From Charina bottae (lineage: Eukaryota > Chordata > Lepidosauria > Squamata > Charinaidae), in contig JALMGJ010000003.1 in the NCBI GenBank assembly GCA_023362775.1, positions 82,469,355-82,533,354 on the forward strand: DNA of 64,000 nt. Reading direction: 5' to 3'. The translations under genes and the position numbers were made by a program. The notes under the pieces were generated by a model. It was not told the DNA's origin and made no database searches. It saw only the letters and a program-made list of their open reading frames with translations. This document shows positions 10,470 through 22,800 of this stretch, piece by piece; positions within the stretch are counted from its first letter, which is position 1, and each line of letters starts with the position of its first letter.

Positions 10470-10755
10470 GGTGATACACTACATTTTCGGAAACTTCGAA
10501 CTAGCACTGAAAACAGATGATAGAATGTCTTTTTTCCGTATCTTCCGGTGTAGCTCCACAGAAAACGCTGGGATTGGCAGAGGGTCCGGTAAATTTTCAG
10601 TTTCGTTTCTTCCTGTTTCAACTTTTGGCTTCCAAGCGGAAGTCGGCACTTTCTTCCCCAGGGGAGAGAGGGGACGTGGTGCCAAAGTTGCAGCCGCCGT
10701 TGCTGTTGGTGAGCGAGGAAGGGGAGGTGAAGCAGCGCCTGCGAAAGAAGTCACT
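10470..10755 (+). promoter_or_regulatory. MOV10 5' flank / CpG-rich promoter region
   Basis: GC content and CpG rise sharply from about 10540 through about 11110, spanning exon 1, as in housekeeping promoters. Visible sites: an ETS-like CTTCCGG (10542-10548), an inverted CCAAT box ATTGG (10573-10577) and an ISRE-like TTTCAGTTTC (10595-10604). No TATA box is evident. A strong donor-like gttg|gtgagc near 10708 could belong to a 5'UTR splice. The transcription start is inferred, not seen. Confidence 0.55.
10595..10604 (-). promoter_or_regulatory. ISRE-like site (GAAACTGAAA on minus strand)
   Basis: The plus strand reads TTTCAGTTTC, that is GAAANNGAAA on the minus strand, the interferon-stimulated response element core bound by ISGF3/IRFs. 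It is about 150 bp before the start codon. More TTTC half-sites follow (gtttcttcctgtttc). Mammalian MOV10 is interferon-inducible in several settings; function here is inferred. Confidence 0.45.
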
Positions 10756-10889
10756 ATGCCCAAAGTTACCTTTAAGGAGGCGAGGGACATCGGAGAGCAG
10801 TTTCTGCAGTTCCTGCAGGATTCTGGCAAGCTGAACGTGAGCAACAGGCATGCCTTGAAGGCGATCTACAACTCCGAGTTCCGGAACCG
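10756..10889 (+). CDS. MOV10: MOV10 exon 1 (start codon, residues 1-45)
   Basis: The exon begins at the ATG of MPKVTFKEARDIGEQFLQFL and ends in CG|gtaggt, phase 2. This ATG was chosen because the following residues align with the MOV10 N terminus and it has A at -3. The same frame is open upstream to 10471 with further ATGs, so a longer N terminus cannot be excluded from sequence alone. Reading through the donor would hit TAG at once, which supports the splice site. Confidence 0.85.
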
Positions 10890-13800
10890 GTAGGTGAGGG
10901 TCTGCGGAGGACTGTGGTAAGACCACCACCTTTGTAGTAGGAGTGGGTCCTGTTTTCCTCTGGGGAGGGGAGCTTAAACTGATTTCTCCTTAACAGTAAG
11001 CTAAACAACCAGAAGGCATGGACTTCACGGGGCGCCGGCTACTTTTTTCCGCGCTGCATTAGCTGCGTGCTCGGCGCTGTTTCGAAATGAGGCGATGAGG
11101 GGCGGGGGGCCGTGATCGCTATAGGAAGATGGGGAGCTAATAGCTCTCCGTTCAAGCTTAAACGCTAACCCAGAAGTTACATTCGGTAGGCAGGAAACTT
11201 TTGAGGCGAAGTAACGAAGGACTGGGGAGGAGATAGTACGGGAGGAGAGTTACGTTGACCTTGCTGAAGACGTGAGTGAAATTAATTCAGACTGCATAGC
11301 CTAACAGTCTCTGGTAGGTTCTTCAAAATAAATAAACTGGATTTCGAAGGTTTCCATTGGAAATAGCCATGTAGCTTGGATAAGCCGCTTTGGTTACCCT
11401 TGGTTAGTACACCTCGCCTGGCGTACAGCTATTTTGCCTGCCTATTTTTTTCTTTTTAGACAATCCAAGGCCAAGCTTCATTTATACTCAACTAACTTCC
11501 ATTAAACTGAATGGGTTTGATATTACAAGAAGATGGGTAGGATTCTGTGCATGGTAGATTATTAAATTTGGACAATTTATGGAAACAAAAAGGATTTCTG
11601 TATCACAACATAACATTCTTAAAATAAAATTCTTAAATGCTTTGATATGCTTATTACATTTTAGTTAAAATTTTTGAGAAAATATGAAATATTACTCAAC
11701 AGTTTTTAACAATTAACACTGTCATCAATTTTTCTCCATTTTTCTTAGGATTTACAAAATTCAGGTTACGTGCCACCAGATTTACCGTGTTTGAAAAAAG
11801 TGATTTTTTCTTTAGATCAGTAGTATTTAAAAGTATGAGCTATATAATGTTGGCTACTCAGTTGACAGAACAGTAGAGAGACTGGAAGAAGTCTGTAAAG
11901 ATTAATTTCAGATGTTTCCATTTTTTTTAGTTATATCAATGAAGCTGAATACCTCTGTGTATGAATGGCTTTTTGGAAAGAAATATTGACTATGGATTCT
12001 TGCAATTCTGTATCTCTATTTAAGGTTGTAGATGTGTTCCCAATTATGTGAATTTCTATTGTTTAATATTTTCTTATTTTTATCATGAATTATTTGTTGA
12101 TCTCCAAAATTCCTCAATTACGTGTCTGCTAATAGTACTGTAATCTGTAAAGGTTATCAACTGCACAGCATGAAAAGGTTCTTACTAGATTACGCCAGAA
12201 TATTACGCCAGAAATGTGATGGGCAAATATGTAGTATAGATCTGCTAACAAAAATAGGTTATGTGGGTTGCTGACAAAAAATAAGACTCAGGCATATTTG
12301 TTTTGAGAGCCAGTTGGCTGTAGTGGGTAAGGCCCCAGACTAGAAACTGGAAGGCCAGTGAGTTCTAATCCTGGTCTCATCCCGCTTTGGGCATGAAGCC
12401 AGCTGGGTGACCTTGGGCCAGTCATTCTCTCTCAGCCCTAGGAAGCAGGCAGTGGCAAACCACTTCTGAAATCTTGCCAAGAAAACTGCAGGGACATGTC
12501 CAGGCCAGGAATCACCACTGACTCAAAGACACCAAATTTTTTTTTTGCTGTATCTCAAATCTTGTAATTTTATTTATTTATATATATTACTTCTATACCT
12601 CCAGATAATGTTGACTCTAGGCAGCGATGGGGACCGTTTTGAGGAAATTTAGTTCAGCACAGTTTTTTAAATAACTGATTTGATGGCCAAGTGCCAGCCA
12701 GCAAGAGAGTGAAAGAGAGCTGCATACTGAAAAGAGCATTATAAAAGTTTTTAAACCCTGATAGTAAAGAATCAAAAGCAAAACTTTCAAAAATCTCTTC
12801 GTTCAAACAAAGAAAAAAATGCATAATAGCATGGTGAATTCTCCTGATTCATTCTTATCACTAGTTTATTAATTAACAGTAGCTTACATTGAGAAAAGTA
12901 AGGCAGGAGTAACATGATTGTAAAGTCTCCTTCCAGTCAAGTTTGGCTCCTGGTAACTTAATAGACATGTAGTTTTCTTGACACCAATACAGAAGCAACT
13001 TGCTATTGCCTTCAGAGATGTTTTTTTTCAATTTCACTTTTCTACTCTAGCCTGGTACTTACTGGCAGTCTTCATTCCAAGGTCCAACCTCTAAAGCAGA
13101 GCTTTCCAAACTGTGTGTCGCCACACACAGCGTGGTGTGTCGCCACACCACCCGGAAGCGGGGCGTGCACGTGCACGGCGGCTGCCATGCACGCGTGCGC
13201 CACCACCGTGCGGGCACGCCCCCCGCACGCCCCCACACACACCCCGCGCCGCCACCGTGCGCGCGCGTGCCCCTGTACACTCTGTGCTGCCTGTGCACGC
13301 GCACCCCCGCACACACTTTGGAAAGCCCTGCTCTAAAGAAATCCAACCCTGCTTGGCTTTTCAGCCAAAATTGTCAATAAAGTGTTCCAAAATTAGTATT
13401 TGACCAGTATCTTTATTGGCAAAAGCAAGTCCCTCCAAATATAGGAGCGCTCAGTAGTTTCTAGATCTTTTCATTAGGCAAGATGTTATCAAAGGGAAAA
13501 AAAAGACAATGACAGCAAAAGGAAGGAGAAATATGGAGTTAAGACAGAAAGTGATATGAGACTGCACACATTCCACTAGGTGCAGGGTTGAGTTTAGATA
13601 GTACCTAGGATTGCCTCTGGCAGAATGTCAGAATGAAGTAACAAACTATAATGCATCACTTCTTACACAAATAGTATTAACAAGGCTTAAGTTAATGTTA
13701 GATGTTTAAAAATAGGAGTTAAATTGGATGGCTTCACTTAGAAGGAACTTAGAAGAGAATTAGGCCTTGTATCAGATGGTGTCTCTTTTCCTTCTGTATA

Positions 13801-16800
13801 AGAACCTGCTGTTGAATTGGAGACCATTCTATCCCTATTTTTATCTTCATAACATTTTAGTGAATAAACCTCATGTAATGTTCATATCTTAGCTTCTTTT
13901 TATGATGATCATGCTCTCACCTATTTTTTGTTTTTCCCTTCCAATTTCACTTGTGAGGGGAAAAAAATACATGCACCTTCATTAAGCCAGTTCAAAGATC
14001 ATCCCTCCACAAAGAATGAATGAATGAAGACAGCAGAGTAAAAACAACAATGCAGTCTGTGATTCCTATAATTAGTTAACCTGTGACAAACTGCGAACAG
14101 TTTTTGAAGAACAATTATTTTAATGTGCATTGCCCAGACACTGGGAAAAGCTGAGGGCTAATTTTCTCTCTCCTCCTGGGAAGTAGAGAATATGATTTCT
14201 TTGAAAGACAGTAACGGGAAGAGATTCTGCCGTTCTCAGCCCAGTCCCCAAATCTCTCAACCCATCTGCAGTGCTTGGGTTTCTGTCTGGCTTTGCAACT
14301 TGCTGTGCATTGTTCCAACTCGCCTCACAGGGTGGTGGTTGTGGGGAAAATTGGAGGAGGAAGGAGTATTAGGTATTGTTATAAAAATAATATAGGGATA
14401 GAAAATAAATAAATAAATAAATAAATTGTAAACGTTTTCAGTATGGTAGAGAGGTGATTCCTTTAACAAGATTTATTACCGCAAACTGGCCTCAGATCTC
14501 CCCCTACTATATTGTTACAGCACTCAGATTTAGGTCTAATCACAAGGACCTTTAAAAAAAAGAACAACATAAAAATAAGACTCCTGTGATATCAGAAGTT
14601 CCACCATCCCATCCAACTTTCCTTGAGAAAGATGGGAAATCTCAGTTATCTGATTGGCCCATTTGGGGAAGCTAGCCAGGTTCTTGCAGCATACTTGGAG
14701 TGAGTTCTATTGCTAGGCAAAATGGGCCTTTTAGGAGGGCAGCAGAGCTGTAAAACTTCATTATTAAGGAGGTGGACTGTTCAGATCATCAGCTGATGGA
14801 GCAAGTTGGGGTTTCTCTTGGTTGTAATTTCCTTGTAAGGGTTGCCCTTGGGCTGAGCTGTGTGTTGGTGAGGCTTCTGGTCTTTGGTTTAGATAGAATT
14901 GTAGGGGGGCTTTGGGACAGGGAGGGAGGGTTAATTTGGGTCTGATGGGATTAGGCAAAGAGATGAACTGGGTTTGACCCTAGTCACATCCAAAAGAATG
15001 GGGGGGGGGGAAGGGTGCAGTCTCCATTTTGTTTGTTAGGTGGTAGAAGAAATTAAGACCTCTCCCTGCCCTCCATGTTGTCTCCACTCCCAGAACACTG
15101 CCTTCCTGCAATATTGCCTTCTCCTTGAGCAAGGTAAAAGGTTAAAAGTTACAAAATAGAATGGGTTTGATGCAAAAGGGGATGCCAGAGATTAAAATGT
15201 AAAGGAAGCCCAACTGTTTAGACAAAGGATTCCCTTCCGATTTAATCAGAGACCTTGTAAAACAAAAGGTCGCTCTTTCGATGTCCTGACTTCGAGTGAA
15301 GGAACACACTGAGACTTGGTGTAAAAGCTCTAGTGTTTTATTGTTCTACTCTGCTAGACAGAATCCAGCTCAACTAAAATGAATTAGTGATGCTCAGAGA
15401 AAAGGCCCAAGAAACTAAACTTCTTTAGCCTCTTGGGAGGAAAGCAAAGCGTGTTTATCCACCTGGAGGGAGCCCCCTCCTCCTCCACCAGTTATCTCCC
15501 TGACATTCACGCAACTTCAGCCCATTCAGGTAAACATTCTTCCCCAGCCAAACAGATCTCCATAATCTAATCACAAAGGTGAACATTCCAAGCTAGTAGA
15601 CAAAGCCAGGGCCCCACAGGAAACCCAGACCATCAGGACAGGAAACACAAACAGCGGGGGGCCTGACCACAGAGGACCACCTTTCTGAAATCCAGTAAAC
15701 TGCACTTTTCTCCAGTTCCTAGAGGGCAGGGACACCTTTGCATAACAGCCAGGCTCTCCTATATAAAGAGCTTGTGGGGGAAATACAGTGTGGCCACCTT
15801 CCAACCAGCATTCTGTACATGCTCTTGGGAATTGGGAATAAACTTTTACCTCTGCTCAAGCAACTGCCTGTGTTTCTTCATTCCCGGCTCGGGAGGAACC
15901 CTTGGTAAGATTTCTCCACTAATGAAGTGGAACCTGTTTGCTGTAGTAGTTAAGGTGCTGGATCAGAAATAAAAAGACTATAAGTTGTAGGCTTCCTGTA
16001 GGCAGCTGGTGATTGTAGTGCTGAGCTAGAACTCCCCCATTCTGCGCTAATGCCTTTTAATGCTTTGTATCTTAGGCCAGTCCCTCGCTTTCTCAATAGC
16101 AAACCATTTCAGGAAATCTCGCCAGAAAAACTGCAGGGACTAGTCCAAGCAGTCCCCAGAAGTCAAGACTGACTGAAGGCACCCAAAAAACCCAGCAACC
16201 TTCCTCCCCCAAGATTTATATTTCTTAATTTTTTTCTTGATAATTTTAGCCTAAATGGTCTAGCCCAGAATTCTGGAAGTTGAAGTCCACCCATCTTAAA
16301 GTTGCCAAGGTTGAGAAAGATTGGTCTAGCCCATAGCTTTCCAAACTGTGTGTCGCGACAAAACCCGGAAGTGCTGATGGCGTGTCGCCGCCACTCCTGC
16401 GGCAGCGCGCCATCAGTACTTCCGGGTTTTAGCGCGAAACATGAGGCCGCCGCCGCCGTTGGTGTGTCGCCAACGGCAGGACTTTGGAAAGCACTGGTCT
16501 AGCCTGTCAAAATATTTTTCATCTTGATTTGGACTTGGTGTTAGGTACCTTTTCCAGCTATGCAACATTTGCACTCTCTCCATTCTCATCTGCTGCTGAA
16601 CAGAAGAGGCTGTGTGTCAAGCTCCTTAACTGCAGACCATAATCAAGGAAGCAAGATTTATATGGCCTTTCATTAATGAATTTTTAAAGTCAGGAATTAA
16701 TGGTTAGAGTTCAGAAACTTGAAAACTGAAATAGGAATATTCCAGTCCTCCTCTATTGCTGTTATTTATTTATTAAGCTTTAAGGTGTCCTTGAAGCTTT

Positions 16801-19800
16801 TGAATTTCTTTTTCACAGGCTGTTTGCATGATGGGCTAAGAATCTGTTTCTTTGATAAGCCAGAAGGTTGTTTGTGTCTAGAAATACTCCTTTTTCTTTC
16901 TCATCAGCAGGACATTCTCTCACACTTTAAAACTCAGTGCTCCAAACATTTCAATCAGAGTTTCTCTTAGATTAATTCAGAGCCATTAATGAATATTCAT
17001 TGGGTATGATTGCATAACCAGCTATAGATTAATTAAGGTAAAATGGGCAAATTGAAAAAAAAACAATTATTTAATTTTTTTCTTAAAACATTTTGTTAAA
17101 AACACGGTTCAATGATACAATAATGAATGCAACTTAAAATTAAATTTATTATGTTTCTAATGTCAAGACATGAGATAAATTAACAGATCTGGTAATTAAC
17201 CTCTGCAAAATGTACAGACGAAGAAGGTCAGTGAATAGAAAAATTGAAATAATGGAACAAATATGTACAGGCAGTGAGTCATTTGGGTGTAAATTCCACT
17301 GCAAGGGAATAGTGAAACAAGTTTTTTTTAAGAATTTTTTTTTCTTTTTTTAAGAAATCCATGCACTTCTGAGATTGGAAAGATAGGTTTCTGATCCTGA
17401 AGTGGGGACAATATCATGTTTTCCCCGTTGAACTTTCAGAGAATATAATCAGTTCAAATATTTTGGCTTCTAGAGAAGTTCGACATTTATGTAGCAAGTG
17501 CAATTGTAATGGTATTCACATATTTTTATAATAGGTCAAATAAAATGCTGAAACAAATTTAAACTACAGTTAAATCTGAGATATTTATTGCAAAAGGAGA
17601 CTCAAGTTGCAAAGCTACTCTTTGGGTTTTCTAATTTAGAAATCTAGGTTTCTGTCTCGTGCTAAAGGCATCTATAAAAATCATACATTGTTGTTGTTGT
17701 TTTTTTAAATAATTGAGACGGTAGATTTTTGTAAGAACCACATTTGAAAGGAGGCGGCTAAAGCTTTTCTCCCTGTTAGAAAAATGTACTTGCCCTTTCT
17801 TAGGGCTGTAAATCCAGAAAACAGTTTCCCACTTCTGCCATGGCAGAAAGAATGGTTTGAATCTTAATTTTGCAAAATCCTAAGATTTCCAAGAATAATA
17901 GCAAAACTCCTCTGAGAGAAAGGATCTAAAACAGAGCTTTCCAAACTTTTCATGTTGGTGACACACTTTTTAGACATGCATCATTTCGCGACACACTCTT
18001 ACAGCAGGGCATCATTTCGCGACACACTCTTACAGCAGGGCACAAGGCAGGCACTAGGACCTGTGCGGAATCTCAGCTGGTTTGGAGGCAGCAAGGCACA
18101 AGGCAGGCACTAGGACCTGTGTGGAATTGCAGCCGACACACTAACTGTCCCGATACACAGTTTGGAAAGCTCTGATCTAAAACATACCCAAGAGAACTGA
18201 GCTGCTCAAAAGCTGTGTGTGTGCACGTGCGCGTGTACCACTCTCACTTGCAATATTTATCACAGCAATGTATTCTAATTATCACCAGGTATACTTTGAA
18301 CCTTAGCCATCTCTGCCTAACTGATCCTGGGATTTTGATGCTTATGAGCGTGTGGAGCATTTGATATCCCAAAGACAATGGCAGATTACAATATGTTAGT
18401 GAAATAGGCCTCACAACTTGAATAGAAAATGTTGCTTATATTTCTATGGTAGTGTTCAACCACAAGCATTCTAAGCTATTACAGTACATAGTTTTCCTAT
18501 TACTGATAGATATAAAGCAATATCAAGGTTGCCTAAAGCCTCTAACATCCTTATTTATTTTATTTTTTATTTATCAAATTTCTATCACCGCCCATCTCCC
18601 CCGGAGGGACTCTCGCTACATCCTTGGCTACATTCCCCAGAACTTTTAAAAGATTGCCATTGAATTGTAATGTTAAATGTGGTATAACATTAATAGCAGT
18701 TAGTATAATATAACTTTAATTAAATTTAAGTTTTTTTCTGCTTCCATCTGCTTTTGAATTTGCCTCTCCAAAGTTTGGTTTAAAAAAAAATTGGAAAAAG
18801 CTTTGCATCCATGATTTATTCAAAAGCAATGTTTATCAAACAATGTGCTTCTCCATTTGTTGCTGCTGTTCAGTCATTAAGTCGTGTCCGACTCTTCTTC
18901 ACCCCATGGACCATAGCACGCCAGGCCTTCCTGTCCTCCACTGCCTCCCAGAGTTTACTCAAATTCATGTTCATTACATCGGTGATGCTATCTAACCATC
19001 TCATCCTCTGACATCCCCTTCTCCTTTTGCCTTCAGTCTTTCCCAGCACCAGGATCTTTTCCAGTGAGTCCTCTCTTCGCATTAGGTGGCCAAAGTATTT
19101 GAGCTTCAGATTCAGTATCTGTCCTTCCAATGAGCAGTCAGGGTTGATTTCCTTTAGGATTGACTGATTTGACCTCCTTGCAGTCCAAGGGACTCTCAAG
19201 AGTCTTCTCCAGCACCACAGTTCAAAAGCATAATTCTTCAGCGCTCAGCCTTCCTTATGGTCCACCTCTCACAGCCATACATTACTACTGGGAAAACCAT
19301 AGCTTTAATTATATGGACCTCTGTCGGCAAGGTGATGTCTCTGCTTTTTAATATGCTGTCTAGGTTTGCCATAGCTTTCCTCCCAAGGAGCAAGCGTCTT
19401 TTAATTTCATGGCTGCAGTCACTGTCTGTGGTGTATTTTCTTGGAGCCCAAGAAAATAAAATCTGTCACTGCTTCCATTTCTTCCCCTTCTAGGGAGGTG
19501 ATGGGACCAGATGCCATGATCTAAGTTTTTTTAATGTTGAGTTTCAAGCCAGCTTTTGCACTCTCCTCTTTCACCCTCATCAAGAGGCTCTTTAGTTCCT
19601 CTTCATTTTCTGCCATTAGGGTGGTATCGTCTGCATATCTGAGGTTGTTGATATTTCTCTCTGCCAGGATTCCGCCCAGGTCCTAGTGCCTGCCTTGTGT
19701 CTTGCTGCCTCCAAACCTGCTGTGATTCCACGCAGGTCCTAGTGCCTGCCTTGTGCCTTGCTGTAAGAGTGTGTCGCGAAATGATGCCCTGCTGTAAGAG

Positions 19801-22800
19801 TGTGTCGCGAAATGATGCATGTCTAAAAAGTGTGTCACCAACATGAAAAGTTTGGAAAGCTCTGCTTTAAATCTATTCCTCACCTCCACTGTATATTCAT
19901 CAGGGATATGATTTAGGTCATACCTGAATGGTCTAGTGGTTTTCCCTATGTTCTTCAATTTAAGCCTAAATTTTGCAATGATAAGCTCATGATCTGAGTC
20001 ACAGTCCGCTCCAGGTCTTGTTTTTGCTGACTGTATAGAGCTTCTCCATCTTTGGCTGCAAAGTACATAATCAATCTGATTTCGGTATTGACCATCTGGT
20101 GATGTGCATGTGTAGAGTTGTCTCTTGTGTTGTTGGAAAAGAGTGTTTGCTATGACCAGCGTGTTCTCTTGACAAAACTCTATTAGCCTTTGCCCTGCTT
20201 CATTTTGTACTCCAAGGCTGAACTTGCCTGTTATTCCGGTTATTTCTTGGCTTCCTACTTTAGCATTCCAGCCCCCATGATGAAAAGGACATCTTTTTGT
20301 GGTGTTAGTTCTAGAAGGTGGTGTCAGCTTCTTCGGCATCAGTGGTTGGGGCATAGAGTTGGATTACTGTGATGTTAAACAACAACAACAAGAAGTTAGT
20401 ACTTGCTATGTGACATAATAAATTGAAGGGGCTGCTGGTAGTTTAAATAACTAGCATATTTGTGTGGACTGAAATTCATTCATGCAATAATTCAGTAGAT
20501 ACAATTGTTTTGAGTCTAAGATTAAATTTCATTTATGTATGAAATGCATGTGTGTATCCTTTAAATTTGTTCATATGGGGCCAAGAAATATAATATAATA
20601 CAATAAATATAAATTCAAATTGAACTATGTTAACTGTAGCTTGAATCATGTCAACTGGATTTCTATTTTCTCAGTGGAAACGTTTCGCTCCTTATCCAAG
20701 GAGCTTCTTCAGTCTGAGCAAAGTTGGTAAGGGAATCCTAAATATGTTTCTAGGTGGCTGTGTGACCTTACACCTGGGGTCATGGTTATATTGAGATGTT
20801 ATTTTAAGTCCTTTTATTATCTAAAGGAGGATCGTTAAGATCACCATGCTGCTGTTGAGCTTGTGAAATGGTCTTAATCTTCCTAGGCACAGAAGACAGA
20901 GCCGGGAGAAAGATGGGAGAAAGATTGTGCCTGAGGCCCCCACCTCTATTCAAGGAAGGATTTTCCAAGTTGGCATAAATGGATTCCTTGACCCCTCTCT
21001 CAAACCACCTATCTTCTCTGTCTAAAATGTGAACATTAATGTCCTCAAATGAGTGTCCTTTTTCCTTTAAATGAAGATAAACTGCTCACTCTGGTCCTGT
21101 GGTGTTTATCTTCATTTAAAGGAAAAAAAGTTTTAACCTGGTTCTTCCCGTGTAGTGCTGTTCCCTTCCTGCAGCTCTAAATGACAGTAGTTCTGGTTTT
21201 CAAGATCCAATGAATGTTTGAGCCACTTAAATTTATTTTATACTCATGCCTCAGGAATCTGTGAGAATCATTATATAAGAAAACTGGAATCTGCTTCTTG
21301 CGGGCAATGTGCTAGCCCTGAGGGAAAAACAGCTTTGTATTCTAATCTGAGCCAACAGCAACAGTATTATTTTCCTTAATCCTCCCATTGGATTTCTGTC
21401 CAGTGATTGGTTGTGTATATAGTTAGCAAGAACAAACAAATAGAATTGCTTCTCTGTTCAGTTGTATTTCTGTATTGTACCTTTAGTATTGTGGACTGTT
21501 TAGGTTATTTCTGAATTACTTAATATTTCTATTAAATACGCATAATTGAGCTATATGCATTCCTGTGCATATTGACTTTTTTTTTAATATTGGGTCTTAG
21601 ACAAGCATAGCCATATTCACGGGGACCACAAGTATTGATAATGGCTTATTAGTCAGCCATTATTTCTGATAGCCATCCTTCCTCCTTTGTGTCTTGCATA
21701 CTCAGATGAAATAAGGAACTCTCATTAATGTGTGGTGCAGACATTATAATGTATGTGAACTAGAACACTTGATACACATTTTTAAAAAATAAATAAGATC
21801 CAGATTCAAGTTCACACTCTGCTATGAAAGTTCACTGAATAATTTTGGTTCAGGTACCATCTCTTAAGGGGCGTGGTGGCTCAGCGGGTAAGATGCCAGG
21901 CTTGTTGATCGGAAGATCGCAAGTTTGGAGGTTTGAATCCCTAGCCCCGCATGATGGAGTGAGCTCCCGCACTCACCCCAGCTCTTGCCAACCTAGCAAA
22001 TCGAAAGCATGCAAATGCAAGTAGATGAATAGATACCACTTCGGTGGGTAGGTTACAGCGTTCCGCGTGCGTCATACTGGCCACATGACCGTGGAAGCAT
22101 CTTCGGACAACGCTGGCGCTTTGGCTAACAAACGGAGATGAGCACCGGCCCCTAGAGTCGGACACGACTATACAAATGTGCGGGGGGAACCTTTACCTTT
22201 ACTTACCATCTCTTAGCCCAAGCTACCTCAAATAATTGTTGCTGTTGTAGAGAAAATATTTGAATTCTAAGATCCTTGCATTGAGAAGGTTTGGTGTATT
22301 TATGAAGTAAAATTAATTGCTGAACTTGCTACCTGATGAATATAACTGCTTAGATGTGCTTTGAAGTATTTCCTTACAATTTGTATTTTTTTTTAAAAAA
22401 AAAAAAAGCTTGTTCCCCAGACTTCCTGTTTGACCCCCAAATGCTTACAGGTCTAGAAGAACAGTAACAATCTCAAGGATGCCAATTCATAACACCCTTA
22501 TCACCTCCCTCTTCCAATGTACTATAGAGGGCCAGTCTGTTAAAATAACAAGAGTTTAGTACTCTCATATATCAGTTGTAAGCCTGCATTTCAAAAGGGA
22601 GCTGCTAAGTATCTCTCTAGGGTGATCCCCTGGATCCTCGTCTTTTATCTCCCTTTCTTATCAGTTGTGGAAGAATTTCTTTTGCATATTTAGCAATATG
22701 CTTTACTTGGCAATGCTGTATAAAAACTCTTGCTTTTTTAAAATTGTTTTTATTAAAAGATTTTACATATATGATAAATACATTCAAAGAAAAAGATACA

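Noticed and set aside
10601..10609. TTTCGTTTC as an ISRE
   Set aside because: Spacing between the TTTC halves is one base instead of two; the overlapping TTTCAGTTTC is the proper match.
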